Source: an uncultured Clostridia bacterium (GTDB lineage: Bacteria; Bacillota; Clostridia; TANB77; CAG-508). Taken from it: 33,001 nt of DNA. Location: contig CARFUA010000013.1 in NCBI GenBank assembly GCA_948976265.1, positions 9,962 through 42,962 of the forward strand, written 5' to 3'. Below are positions 16,384 to 24,099 of this stretch, piece after piece (within the stretch, counting starts at the first letter, position 1; the number at the start of each line of letters is the position of its first letter). The notes beneath the pieces were generated by a model that saw only the letters and a program-made list of their open reading frames with translations, was not told where the DNA came from and ran no database searches. The translations under genes were made by a program, and so were the position numbers.

Positions 16384-17460
16384 ATGGAAAGAAAATTGAA
16401 AGTGTTTCAGTATGGAACAGGAAAAATGTCAGTTTATACGATGCGTTATGTTTATGAAAAAGGGGCTGAAATTATTGGGGCAGTTGACTTAAATCCAGAT
16501 GTAATTGGAAAAGATATTGGCGAAATTATAGGAGCAGAGAAAAAAGGAGTAATTGTAGCAGATGTCAAAGATGCTAGAACGGTTTTGGAAGAAACAAAAC
16601 CAGATATTGTAATTATTACAACCATGAGTTTGTTGAATGATGTGGAAGAAGCATTAATGCTTTGTGCAGAACTTGGAATCAATGCAATAACAACATGTGA
16701 AGAGGCTTTTTATCCGATGAACTCAAATCCAAATTTAACGAAAAAAATTGATGAATTAGCTAAGAAAAATAATTGTACGATTACAGGAAGTGGTTATCAA
16801 GATATTTATTGGGGTCAATTAATTTCATCTATTGCAGGTTCAACACAAAAGATAACTAAAATAAAGGGAAGTTCAAGTTATAATGTTGAAGATTACGGAA
16901 TTGCTTTGGCTGAGGCGCACGGAGCTGGTTTAACAATTGCTGATTTTGAAAAAGATATTGCATCAGGTGATAATATTTCTCCAGAAGCAAGGCAAGAAAT
17001 TATTGAAAAAGGTGAATATATGCCATCGTATATGTGGAATGTAAATGGATGGCTTGCGGAAAAATTAGGATTAACGGTTATTTCACAAACGCAAAAGTGT
17101 GTTCCACAAACGTATCATAAAGATATTTTTTCAACTACTCTCAATATGACAATAAAAGCAGGCGATGCAACTGGGATGAGTGCCGTAGTTACAACAGAAA
17201 CCAAAGAGGGAATTACCATTGAATCGGAATGTATTGGAAAAGTATATAGCGAAGAGGAATTTGACAAAAATATCTGGACTGTGGAAGGAGAACCAAATAC
17301 AACAATTGTTGTGGAGAAGCCAGCAACTGTGGAATTAACCTGTGCAACGATTGTGAATCGTTTGCCAGATGTAATAAATAGCGAATCAGGTTATGTTCCA
17401 ACAGAAAAAATGGGAGATTTGCACTTTAAAATAAAGGCTTTAAATGAATATGTAAAATAA
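16384..17460 (+). CDS. 2,4-diaminopentanoate dehydrogenase-like NAD(P) oxidoreductase
   Basis: The protein matches my memory of clostridial 2,4-diaminopentanoate dehydrogenase, an NAD(P)-dependent enzyme of oxidative ornithine fermentation related to dihydrodipicolinate reductase. The N-terminal Rossmann domain carries VFQYGTGKMSVYTMRYV (about residues 7-23), then GAVDLNPDVIGKDIGEIIG and TTMSLLNDVEEALMLCAE. The catalytic domain has TTCEEAFYPMNSNP, GSGYQDIYWGQLIS, SYNVEDYGIALAEAHGAG and KAGDATGMSAVVTTET. The length of 358 aa fits. The ATG follows AAGGAGG. No other ornithine-pathway genes are adjacent, so the true amino-acid substrate is uncertain. A terminator follows directly. All CGG triplets in it are out of frame. 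Confidence 0.85.
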   Translation: MERKLKVFQYGTGKMSVYTMRYVYEKGAEIIGAVDLNPDVIGKDIGEIIGAEKKGVIVADVKDARTVLEETKPDIVIITTMSLLNDVEEALMLCAELGINAITTCEEAFYPMNSNPNLTKKIDELAKKNNCTITGSGYQDIYWGQLISSIAGSTQKITKIKGSSSYNVEDYGIALAEAHGAGLTIADFEKDIASGDNISPEARQEIIEKGEYMPSYMWNVNGWLAEKLGLTVISQTQKCVPQTYHKDIFSTTLNMTIKAGDATGMSAVVTTETKEGITIESECIGKVYSEEEFDKNIWTVEGEPNTTIVVEKPATVELTCATIVNRLPDVINSESGYVPTEKMGDLHFKIKALNEYVK

Positions 17461-17464
17461 AAAT

Positions 17465-17494
17465 AGGGGTACAATTAAATTGTACCCCTAAATT
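17465..17494. terminator. Terminator after the dehydrogenase
   Basis: AGGGGTACAATT and AATTGTACCCCT pair perfectly around one base. The leftward strand continues into ATTTTTATTTT, so the hairpin also terminates the leftward promoter at 17497-17525. Confidence 0.85.
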
Positions 17495-17496
17495 AG

Positions 17497-17555
17497 ATTA
17501 TATCATATTTTTACTGTTTTGTCAACTTGACATAATGCTAAAAATATGATATATA
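17497..17555. promoter_or_regulatory. Divergent promoter pair around TGTCAACTTGACA inside a large inverted repeat
   Basis: The palindrome at 17520-17532 is flanked by TATCATATTTTTA and TAAAAATATGATA, forming a long inverted repeat. Rightward: TTGACA 17527-17532, 17 nt, TATATA 17550-17555, serving the ORF at 17620. Leftward: TTGACA 17525-17520, 17 nt, TATAAT 17502-17497, whose predicted start (about 17490) is the first base of the terminator hairpin. Confidence 0.6.
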
Positions 17556-17619
17556 AGTTAAATACAATGTGGTTAAAAAATCATTTTTAGTTGAAAATGA
17601 AAGGAAGGGAAAATATAAT

Positions 17620-18183
17620 ATGATTAATCTATTAAAGCCGACACGGGAAATTCTTTCAGAATTGAATCGGATGCAGTATAAAAGCAGAAGGATTTTGATT
17701 CATGGAATCGGAAGCATCCGCAATGTAAGTTATAATGAAAGAGAATACACTGGTTGTTATTTCTGGAAATTTACCATAAAGGTAAATGATGGAATTATCT
17801 TGAAATGTCAAACGCGTGTAAGGAGAAAGGAAAGCGATAATTTTCTCTATTTTGAAGAAGGAGATAATATCGAATTCTTTGGAGAAATTAAAACGAAAGA
17901 GCAGGGGCTTTTTTGCCAATATAATGTTTCTAATATTTTGATATATGATGCGAAGTTAAGTGAAGAAAGACGAGGTTTCACAGAAATATTTATGTGGAAT
18001 ATTGAAAAATATAATTTTAGAAACATGTCTATGGCAGTCACTAGGGGTGAAGATTTCCCTATGATAGAATCGCAAATTGCTTGTATTGGCGAGGTAGAAG
18101 TGCAGGAGAATTGTTGGGCATATGGACAACTTGTTAAGTATGGCAAAATTGTTATATTAGAACTGATAAAAATGTTAGAATAA
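17620..18183 (+). CDS. Hypothetical protein, 187 aa, with two early in-frame CGG codons
   Basis: I do not recognise this protein. The start ATG 17620 follows AAGGAAGGGAAAA. The middle (about residues 50-115) looks beta-rich, with alternating hydrophobics (FWKFTIKVND, then GDNIEFFGEIKTKEQGLFCQYNVSNILIYD), reminiscent of an OB-fold nucleic-acid binder, but no diagnostic motif is present. Codons 9 (ACA CGG GAA) and 17 (AAT CGG ATG) are in-frame CGG. The frame stays open through both, while a +1 step at the first gives a stop about six codons on. Codon use is mixed (AGG, CGC, CCG, CGG). It may be a recent import or a case where CGG is read as Arg. It has its own promoter and terminator. Confidence 0.6.
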   Translation: MINLLKPTREILSELNRMQYKSRRILIHGIGSIRNVSYNEREYTGCYFWKFTIKVNDGIILKCQTRVRRKESDNFLYFEEGDNIEFFGEIKTKEQGLFCQYNVSNILIYDAKLSEERRGFTEIFMWNIEKYNFRNMSMAVTRGEDFPMIESQIACIGEVEVQENCWAYGQLVKYGKIVILELIKMLE

Positions 18184-18191
18184 TTTTGATT

Positions 18192-18227
18192 AAAAACCGT
18201 AGTGGAATGCAAACATTACGGTTTTTT
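18192..18227. terminator. Bidirectional terminator overlapping the end of the radical SAM gene
   Basis: AAAAACCGTA (18192-18201) pairs with TACGGTTTTT (18217-18226). It serves the rightward ORF at 17620-18183 and overlaps the stop codon of the leftward gene. Confidence 0.75.
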
Positions 18228-19136
18228 GCTGTTATAATATTTTCCTTGCCACAAATCTTCTTTTCGCATTAATTTATCTAATCCATTCAAAACCCATTTT
18301 TTATGTGAGTTCCATTCTGGAGCAATCAGTAATTCTTTTGGGGCATCGCCAGAGATTCTGTGGATTATTATGTCAGGCGAAATGTGGGTTAAAATATAGG
18401 CTAAATTTTGTAAGTAAGATTCCAGAGAAATTGGCTCATATGTTCCGTTTTTGTACATTTCTGCTAAAACCGTGTCTTCCACAACATAAGTACAATGAAT
18501 TTTTAAGCCTTGAATATTGTGTTTATTTATAAAATTCACAGTATTTTTTATGTCTCCAAAATTTTCATTGGGAAGCCCAACCATGATGTGTGCAACAACC
18601 TCAATTTGATATTGATTTAATAGCTCAACTGCTTGTGTAAATTGCTGACTGGTATAGCCACGATTGAGAAATTTTCCAGTTGCATCATTCGAAGTTTGAA
18701 GTCCCAATTCAACCCAAACATGATGCTTTTTTGTGTAACTTTTCAAAAGTTTAACAATATTTTCGTCAATGCAGTCTGGGCGAGTAGCAATTGCTAAAGC
18801 GACAATTTTATCGTCAATAAGGGCAGCGTCATATTTTAATTTCAGGTTTTCTATTGTATCATAAGTGTTACTGAAATTTTGAAAATAAGCAATAAATTTG
18901 TTGGCTCTTTGCGCTTTGTAGCTTGAAAAATAATTTTGAACTTGTTTTGTAATATTTTGAAGTGAATGAATATGTTCGCCAGAACCTTTTTCACTACAGA
19001 AAATACATCCAGTCGAACCCAAACTCCCATCGCGATTAGGACAAGTGAAGTTGCCATCAATGCAGATTTTTAGGGTTCTTTCGCCGAATTTGTTTTTTAA
19101 ATATTGATTTAGATGATTGTATCGTTCTTTTTCCAT
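18216..19136 (-). CDS. Radical SAM protein, YtqA/YhcC (TIGR01212) type
   Basis: This belongs to the TIGR01212 group of radical SAM proteins. The iron-sulfur cysteines lie in CPNRDGSLGSTGCIFC (about residues 31-46), with the spacing particular to this family, followed by SEKGSG. Further blocks are KFIAYFQNFSNTYD (about 80-93), ALAIATRPDCIDE (about 112-124), WVELGLQTSND (about 140-150), HIMVGLPNE and GLKIHCTYVVEDT. The length of 306 aa is normal. The start ATG 19136 comes with no strong ribosome binding site but agrees with the family N-terminus (YNHLNQYLKNKFGERTLKI). The reaction is not firmly established; members have been linked to tRNA or sulfur metabolism. It is a single gene. Confidence 0.9.
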   Translation of the reverse strand: MEKERYNHLNQYLKNKFGERTLKICIDGNFTCPNRDGSLGSTGCIFCSEKGSGEHIHSLQNITKQVQNYFSSYKAQRANKFIAYFQNFSNTYDTIENLKLKYDAALIDDKIVALAIATRPDCIDENIVKLLKSYTKKHHVWVELGLQTSNDATGKFLNRGYTSQQFTQAVELLNQYQIEVVAHIMVGLPNENFGDIKNTVNFINKHNIQGLKIHCTYVVEDTVLAEMYKNGTYEPISLESYLQNLAYILTHISPDIIIHRISGDAPKELLIAPEWNSHKKWVLNGLDKLMRKEDLWQGKYYNSKKP

Positions 19137-19224
19137 GTAAAGAGTATAGCAAAAATTTTAAAATAAGTAAATAAAAGAGAATATTTTTTATTTTTATGAT
19201 AAAATGAATTTAAGAGGTAATAAA

Positions 19225-19695
19225 ATGAATATTGGATACTATAAAAGTCTTGTTGGAATAATTGAAATCCAGGAGGAAGATGGAAAGATTGTAGGTTTAA
19301 AATTCACAAATTGTGCTCAGGTTGTGGATAATTCGAGTGAAGTAATACGAAAATGTGAAGAACAATTGGCGGAGTATTTTGTGGGGAAAAGGAAAGAATT
19401 CGAATTAGAAATGGTTTTAAAAGGTACGAAATTTCAGCAAAAAGTATGGAGAGAATTGGCGAAAATACCTTATGGGAAAACGGTTAGTTATCGAGAAATT
19501 GCGCGAAATGTTGGGAATGAAAAGGCGGTTCGTGCGGTTGGAACAGCGATTGGAAGAAATCCGATTGCCATAATTGTGCCTTGTCACAGAGTGATTGGCA
19601 CAGATGGTTCGATGACAGGATATGCGTATGGTGTCGAATTAAAGCGAAAATTGTTGGATTTGGAAAAGGGCAAAAGTTGTGAATTTAGTGCATAA
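19225..19695 (+). CDS. ogt: Methylated-DNA-[protein]-cysteine S-methyltransferase
   Basis: This suicide DNA repair protein takes the methyl group from O6-methylguanine onto its active-site Cys. The active site IVPCHRVIGTDGS lies near residues 117-129, preceded by the DNA-binding helix-turn-helix (KIPYGKTVSYREIARNVGNEKAVRAVGTAIGRNP). The length is 156 aa from the preferred ATG 19225, which has AGAGGTAATAAA upstream; an in-frame ATG at 19204 lacks a good ribosome binding site. A short N-terminal ferredoxin-like domain precedes the catalytic part, as in Ogt rather than Ada. It is a single gene, with no adaptive-response regulator nearby. Confidence 0.93.
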   Translation: MNIGYYKSLVGIIEIQEEDGKIVGLKFTNCAQVVDNSSEVIRKCEEQLAEYFVGKRKEFELEMVLKGTKFQQKVWRELAKIPYGKTVSYREIARNVGNEKAVRAVGTAIGRNPIAIIVPCHRVIGTDGSMTGYAYGVELKRKLLDLEKGKSCEFSA

Positions 19696-19761
19696 ATCAA
19701 GGAATTTATGAAAGAATAAAAATAAGTGCTTAAAAAAATGTAGAAATTTTAAAAAAAAGTA

Positions 19762-19790
19762 TTGACAAATTGCAAGAAAACGTTTATACT
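19762..19790 (+). promoter_or_regulatory. Promoter of the tRNA cluster
   Basis: TTGACA (19762-19767), 17 nt, TATACT (19785-19790), about 45 nt upstream of tRNA-Lys. Confidence 0.8.
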
Positions 19791-19833
19791 ATTATATGTC
19801 TTGACTAATTCATGTCAAGATATTGCAAAAGAT

Positions 19834-19909
19834 GGGCTATTAGCTCAGGTGGTAGAGCACTTGACTTTTAATCAAGTTGTCCCGCGTTCGAGTCGCGGAT
19901 AGCTCACCA
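19834..19909 (+). tRNA. tRNA-Lys (anticodon TTT)
   Basis: A complete cloverleaf with 7-bp acceptor stem GGGCTAT/ATAGCTC, anticodon loop CTTTTAA and GTTCGAGTC T-arm. CCA is encoded. Confidence 0.96.
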
Positions 19910-19910
19910 A

Positions 19911-19941
19911 ACCGAATGTATTTTAGATATATTCGGTTTTA
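19911..19941 (+). other. Hairpin between tRNA-Lys and tRNA-Glu
   Basis: ACCGAAT (19911-19917) pairs with ATTCGGT (19931-19937), followed by TTTAT. It may be a weak terminator or a processing spacer within the tRNA transcript. Confidence 0.5.
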
Positions 19942-19942
19942 T

Positions 19943-20017
19943 GGCCCCTTGGTCAAGCGGTTAAGACATCGCCCTTTCACGGCGGAGACATGGGTTCGAT
20001 TCCCGTAGGGGTCACCA
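19943..20017 (+). tRNA. tRNA-Glu (anticodon TTC)
   Basis: Acceptor GGCCCCT/AGGGGTC, anticodon loop CTTTCAC, T-arm GTTCGATTC, encoded CCA. Confidence 0.96.
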
Positions 20018-20028
20018 ATTTTGCAATT

Positions 20029-20104
20029 GCCATTTTAGCTCAGTTGGTAGAGCAACTGATTTGTAATCAGTAGGTCGTCCGTTCAAGTCGGACAAGTGGC
20101 TCCA
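20029..20104 (+). tRNA. tRNA-Thr (anticodon TGT), prophage integration target
   Basis: Acceptor GCCATTT/AAGTGGC, anticodon loop TTTGTAA, T-arm GTTCAAGTC, encoded CCA. An integrase gene and phage genes follow directly, so the 3' part is probably the attachment core. Confidence 0.95.
20080..20104. other. Probable left attachment site (attL) in the tRNA-Thr 3' end
   Basis: Inferred from a tyrosine integrase gene lying 80 bp beyond the tRNA 3' end and reading toward it. The exact core needs the right junction, which is outside the window. A nearby direct repeat, TCCCGACTT at about 20160-20180 (two copies), could be an integrase arm site. Confidence 0.5.
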
Positions 20105-20113
20105 AAAGCATTG

Positions 20114-20155
20114 ATAACACTAGATTTTGTAAAAACGAAATCTAGTGTTATTTTT
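20114..20155. terminator. Bidirectional terminator after the tRNA cluster
   Basis: A perfect 14-bp stem (ATAACACTAGATTT with AAATCTAGTGTTAT) followed by TTTT. It separates the tRNA transcript from the leftward integrase gene. Confidence 0.85.
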
Positions 20156-20185
20156 GAATTTCCCGACTTTTTCCCGACTTGGTTT

Positions 20186-21430
20186 TTAAAGAGAAACAAA
20201 ATCACGGATGAGATTTGCTGTTTTGGATTTATCTTCAGGGAATACGAAGATGCAATATTTTTCTGTAATTTGAATACTGCTATGACCAAGCATTGATTTG
20301 ACGTCATGAAGTTTGGCGCCACGTCTGACAAGGGTGGTTGCATATAAATCTCTTATGGAGTGGGGTTTTTTGTAAGGAATTTCGATTCTTTTTAAAAATC
20401 TTCTCCAAGCTCTGTTAAAATTGGCAGAATCAATTGGTTTGCAATTTTGGGTGGTAAATATGAGGGAATCGTCGTTGAATGTTAGGTCATTTTTTTTCCA
20501 TTTTTTTTCTTGTTCTTTGAAATATAATTCTAGAATGGAGTAAAAGTTTTCTGGGTAATTGACAGTTCGAATACTTGTTTTTGATTTGGGTCTGATTAAT
20601 TTTAACTCTCGGTGATATGTATCAGCGGTGTCATAAACTTTTGCTTTTTTTAAAGTATTTCTTACTTTTACGATGCTGTTTGTAATAAATTTCTTTTTTA
20701 ATCCTAATAGTTCACCTATTCGTAAGCCTGTAATGAAACCTAGTTGAATCATGATGTTGAAGGTGTTGTTTTGGTTTTCGATGTATTTTAGATTGTTTTT
20801 AATTAGGTTTAATTCTTGTTCGTTGAAAACTTGAATGTCGTTGCCTTCGTCTGTTTCATCTTCTTCACCGTCAGCATTGCCAGGAATTTCTATTTTGCTT
20901 AATAGGCATGGATTGTCGAGGGTATAGTGTTCTTTTACACAGTAAGAGAAAAATGCTCGTAGAGTTTTGTTTAAGTCGAAAATTTTGTTGCTACTGACGC
21001 TAACGTGCTTTTTTTCTTTAGTGGTTGAGTCGAATAGATAGATTCCGTTTTTATATAAATCGTTATAGTATCGTTGAAAGGGTAAAGAGATTGCATTTTG
21101 AATTTTAATGTAGCCGATTTCTCGATTTTTGATGTAGTGTCTGTAATTGCATTCGTGTTTTTCGAATGAGGCAGATTTGATGTTTTTTGAATGGAGTAAT
21201 ACATCAAAGAGCCAAATATGCATTCCTTGTTCGATGGTTAGATTTTCTATGTTTATATTTAAACCGCTTTTTATTTTGTCCATATATTCTTCGATTTGTC
21301 TATCGCAATCTTTTTCGCCATCTCCATAAAATTCTTTTTTGACGGGGGTTCCGTCGGATTTGTGACCGATTGTTTTGGTTTTTCTGAAGTAGGGAATGCC
21401 ATTTTTTTCACAATTATATTTTTTTGCCAT
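20186..21430 (-). CDS. int: Phage tyrosine recombinase (integrase)
   Basis: A site-specific recombinase of the tyrosine family that integrates and excises the prophage at tRNA-Thr. The start ATG 21430 follows AAGGAGGAC, giving 414 aa. An N-terminal AP2-like arm-binding region (YFRKTKTIGHKSDGTPVKKEFYG shape, about residues 10-32) precedes the SAM-like core-binding domain (about 65-190). The catalytic domain carries the first Arg in LGFITGLRIGELLGL (about 238-252), KPHSIRDLYATTLVRRGA with the His-x-x-Arg pair (about 361-378), and LGHSSIQITEKYCIF with the nucleophilic Tyr at about 397. It reads toward the tRNA, as expected for the left prophage end. It contains no in-frame CGG. Confidence 0.94.
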   Translation of the reverse strand: MAKKYNCEKNGIPYFRKTKTIGHKSDGTPVKKEFYGDGEKDCDRQIEEYMDKIKSGLNINIENLTIEQGMHIWLFDVLLHSKNIKSASFEKHECNYRHYIKNREIGYIKIQNAISLPFQRYYNDLYKNGIYLFDSTTKEKKHVSVSSNKIFDLNKTLRAFFSYCVKEHYTLDNPCLLSKIEIPGNADGEEDETDEGNDIQVFNEQELNLIKNNLKYIENQNNTFNIMIQLGFITGLRIGELLGLKKKFITNSIVKVRNTLKKAKVYDTADTYHRELKLIRPKSKTSIRTVNYPENFYSILELYFKEQEKKWKKNDLTFNDDSLIFTTQNCKPIDSANFNRAWRRFLKRIEIPYKKPHSIRDLYATTLVRRGAKLHDVKSMLGHSSIQITEKYCIFVFPEDKSKTANLIRDFVSL

Positions 21431-21531
21431 GAAAAAGTCCTCCTTAAACAAATTTTCGGTACTTGTCTAAAGAGTTTTTGAATGTTATAATTAATATAAC
21501 ATAAGATTGCTTTAAACAAGTAGAGTTTTAG

Positions 21532-21567
21532 AATAATCCACGAACTTTGGACGGGGAGTGGATTATT
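21532..21567. terminator. Hairpin at the end of the doc gene
   Basis: AATAATCCAC (21532-21541) pairs with GTGGATTATT (21558-21567). It touches the doc stop codon and is probably its terminator, although the U-run is weak. Confidence 0.5.
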
Positions 21568-22019
21568 TATGTATATAGTAAATCTTTTTGCTGTAATGTG
21601 TTAAGATATTCTAATTTTAAAGCTTCATCAGTATCGAATGTGCCACTTATGATAGATGTTAATATGCGTTTTAAGAAATCTCTATCTATACGGTTGTCAG
21701 CTACAAATATTGAAATATTTTCACTTTCTTTAATAAATATTTTTGAAGCAAAAAGATAACCATTATATAATAAAAATGCTTCACTCATAACAATTGCAGC
21801 TCTTTTATTTCCATCAGCAAAACAATGAAATTTACAAAATCCGAAAAACAAGTAAGTTAGTTTATCTATAAAAGAAGGGTAGTAATCATCATTTTTTATG
21901 TGTTCTAAAATGCTTTGAATTTGTCCTAAATTTAAGATTTCTGAAGTACCTCCACCACTAATTTCAACTGTTTTAGAGTGTAATTCCAGGACGTCTTCTA
22001 GGCTTAAATAATGTAACAT
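21567..22019 (-). CDS. doc: Fic/Doc-family protein (death-on-curing toxin type)
   Basis: Doc proteins are Fic-fold toxins; phage P1 Doc phosphorylates elongation factor Tu. The Fic motif is HCFADGNKRAA (about residues 64-74), matching H-x-F-x-D/N-G-N-K-R. The N-terminal LSLEDVLELHSKTVEISGG resembles the Doc family start. The length of 150 aa is slightly above Doc. The start ATG overlaps the stop of the upstream gene (TAATG at 22017-22021), so the two are coupled and probably form one functional pair. In classic phd-doc the small antitoxin precedes the toxin; here the partner is a large DNA-binding-type protein. It may serve prophage maintenance or defence against other phages. Confidence 0.88.
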   Translation of the reverse strand: MLHYLSLEDVLELHSKTVEISGGGTSEILNLGQIQSILEHIKNDDYYPSFIDKLTYLFFGFCKFHCFADGNKRAAIVMSEAFLLYNGYLFASKIFIKESENISIFVADNRIDRDFLKRILTSIISGTFDTDEALKLEYLNTLQQKDLLYT

Positions 22020-23065
22020 TATTCTTCACCTTCTTCTTTTAAGCGTCTCAATACATCTTGATTCTCTGAAATTCTTTCTAGTAATTCTTTACTTTTTTCT
22101 CCTAAGAATCTTTCATAGTCATCAGCAGGTAAAGTTGAGATATATTCTGAAAGTTCGGAATGATAAGCATCTCTGAATTGATAATCACGACTAGCCATTT
22201 TTCTTCGAGCTTTTTCAATTAAAGGAGTAAAGAAGTAATTGTTTTCTAATTTATTAATAAGTTGATCTAGTTCGTAAAAGTTTAAAAGATTATCATTCTT
22301 ATTATGATAAGATGTTTCAATTTCTTTTGCCAATCCTAATTCAAATGCTGCAATTAAATCAAGTACTTCTGAATACATAGTATCTCTAGTTTTATCTTTC
22401 ATTTCTAATTTTAATATTTGTCGATATTGTTGAGATTTCTCTTTAAAAATAATTTTATAGATTTTATCTGTATATATGGCATATTTTGAGTTGCCTCCAC
22501 TAACAAATTGTTTTAATGCATTGGTAAATTCTTTTCTGCAATTTTCAGAAGTATACCAAGAATTTAAAAAATCTTCATCGCGTTGATTAATGTATTTAGT
22601 TGAACCACCAGCTTTTTTATTGATTATATCAATAGATATGTCTAAAACGATTTGCCTTACAATTTGGGCTCTCTCATTATCTGAAAAAAGCATTGCTAAA
22701 TCTATGAAAGACCTAAAATCAAAAATTCCAAGAGAGGGGATTGTTTTTGGAAGGTCACCGACATTGGTGTCGGTGACCTCGGCAGCAAATTGATTATAAA
22801 GAAAAATAAAATCCTTTAATCTTTGACCTTTTAAAATTTCGTACCCATTAGTAGTTAATTCATCATTATACTTTTCAATATATCTTTCAATGGTTCTAAT
22901 ATCAACTTCGAAAAATTTTGCAATATCTTCTTTTAAAAATCGAATTTTTCCTTCAAAAGAGATATTATCAAAGTCAAACACATTCATTATTTCATTTATT
23001 GCATATTCATTGTTTAGTATATTTTGTCTATCAATTTGACTTTTAATTAGTTCTTTCTTTTCCAT
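22019..23065 (-). CDS. RhuM-like DNA-binding partner of Doc, 348 aa
   Basis: The N-terminal part (about residues 40-85) looks like a DNA-binding helix bundle (KEDIAKFFEVDIRTIERYI). Next come the linker VTDTNVGDLPKTIPSLGIFDFRSFIDLAMLFSD-like block (about 95-130) shared with RhuM/phage-type DNA-binding proteins, and a long helical C-terminal half. The ATG at 23065 follows AAGGAGAA. The stop overlaps the doc start. By position it may act as antitoxin and autoregulator of Doc, although the family role is not established. Its coding sequence contains an 11-bp perfect inverted repeat (22753-22778) that is unusually GC-rich. The family name rests on remembered similarity only. Confidence 0.7.
   Translation of the reverse strand: MEKKELIKSQIDRQNILNNEYAINEIMNVFDFDNISFEGKIRFLKEDIAKFFEVDIRTIERYIEKYNDELTTNGYEILKGQRLKDFIFLYNQFAAEVTDTNVGDLPKTIPSLGIFDFRSFIDLAMLFSDNERAQIVRQIVLDISIDIINKKAGGSTKYINQRDEDFLNSWYTSENCRKEFTNALKQFVSGGNSKYAIYTDKIYKIIFKEKSQQYRQILKLEMKDKTRDTMYSEVLDLIAAFELGLAKEIETSYHNKNDNLLNFYELDQLINKLENNYFFTPLIEKARRKMASRDYQFRDAYHSELSEYISTLPADDYERFLGEKSKELLERISENQDVLRRLKEEGEE
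22753..22778. repeat. GC-rich inverted repeat inside the RhuM-like gene
   Basis: Arms GGTCACCGACA and TGTCGGTGACC are perfect, with a 4-nt loop. They encode the VTDTNVGD linker. This may be an operator or an mRNA hairpin. Confidence 0.6.
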
Positions 23066-23109
23066 TTATTTTCTCCTTCTAATTCAATATTTTCTACAAA
23101 TGTAAATAT

Positions 23110-24099
23110 TTAAGTTAAAAAATTACTTTTTTTGTTGATAGGGAGTATATTTTTGATAAATTCATCTAAATCGTCATATATAGTTTCTTGTTTTTTAATG
23201 TCATATATTTTTAGATTGTAGTCTTTTCCATATTCATTTTTAATAAATTTTTTTAAAGTGCCAATATTATTTCGTAGAACATGTTTTGTAAAGTCACTAA
23301 TACTTTCAAATTCAATAGTAACATAATTATTAGTTTGAATCAAAAAAGCATTTACTAGAGATGTGTATAAAATAATTTGTCTATCTTCTTTTATTTTGGT
23401 TAAGATATTTTGCCAATGTGAGTAATCATAATTTAGATAAATGAAGTTATCAATGAATTTCCTAAATAATTTAGTAGTATCTGTTTCATAAAAGTAATTT
23501 ACTCCCATGTCATTTCCTCTTGTAAAGAAATTGAAAATATTATCAGATGCTTCAGCCGATAAATCACATAGATTCATAATTTGTTGTGGTGAAATGGGGT
23601 CAGTAATACATGTTAGTACGTTTAATGGTGCTAATAATTCTCTGGCAAAAGCGTTTGCTTCTTGTTCATATATTTTATATTCTTCTGTGTGAATTGTGTT
23701 TTTTCCGAGAATTGCTTGATTGCATATTTCATTATGTTTAAGTAAATAATGCCCTAATTCATGGGCTAAAGTCCAACGGATATGACCAGAACTTTCAATG
23801 AGGTTATTGTATAGTATAAGATATTGATTTTTTTTTGATAAGAAATAACAACAACCACTATTGCTATTTAAATATTGAATTGTTTCTTCGAGGCTTATGT
23901 TGTGAAGGTTTGCAAACCAAGAGTATGTTTTAATTTTTAAGTTTTCAAATTGATTGATGAAAGATAAATCAATTGGTAATTCATGTTTGCATAATGATTG
24001 ATGTACATGAAATACTAAATCACTGACTAATTTATAGTCTGGTGAAGTTCTTTTTTGGAATAGCTTATTTTCTAATTCATTAGTTATTAGAGTCTTCAT
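23110..24099 (-). CDS. immA: ImmA/IrrE-type metallopeptidase
   Basis: ImmA-type zinc peptidases cut the phage or ICE repressor to start induction. The zinc motif is TLAHELGHYLLKH (about residues 109-121), followed by the third ligand region EQEANAFARELLAP (about 144-157). The preferred start is ATG 24099, with GAGGAGG upstream, giving 329 aa. It overlaps the end of the repressor gene by about 20 bp, the usual coupled repressor-peptidase layout. The long C-terminal part (about 180-329) has no recognised motif and could be the sensor of the inducing signal. The target is expected to be the adjacent CI-like protein. Confidence 0.9.
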   Translation of the reverse strand: MKTLITNELENKLFQKRTSPDYKLVSDLVFHVHQSLCKHELPIDLSFINQFENLKIKTYSWFANLHNISLEETIQYLNSNSGCCYFLSKKNQYLILYNNLIESSGHIRWTLAHELGHYLLKHNEICNQAILGKNTIHTEEYKIYEQEANAFARELLAPLNVLTCITDPISPQQIMNLCDLSAEASDNIFNFFTRGNDMGVNYFYETDTTKLFRKFIDNFIYLNYDYSHWQNILTKIKEDRQIILYTSLVNAFLIQTNNYVTIEFESISDFTKHVLRNNIGTLKKFIKNEYGKDYNLKIYDIKKQETIYDDLDEFIKNILPINKKSNFLT

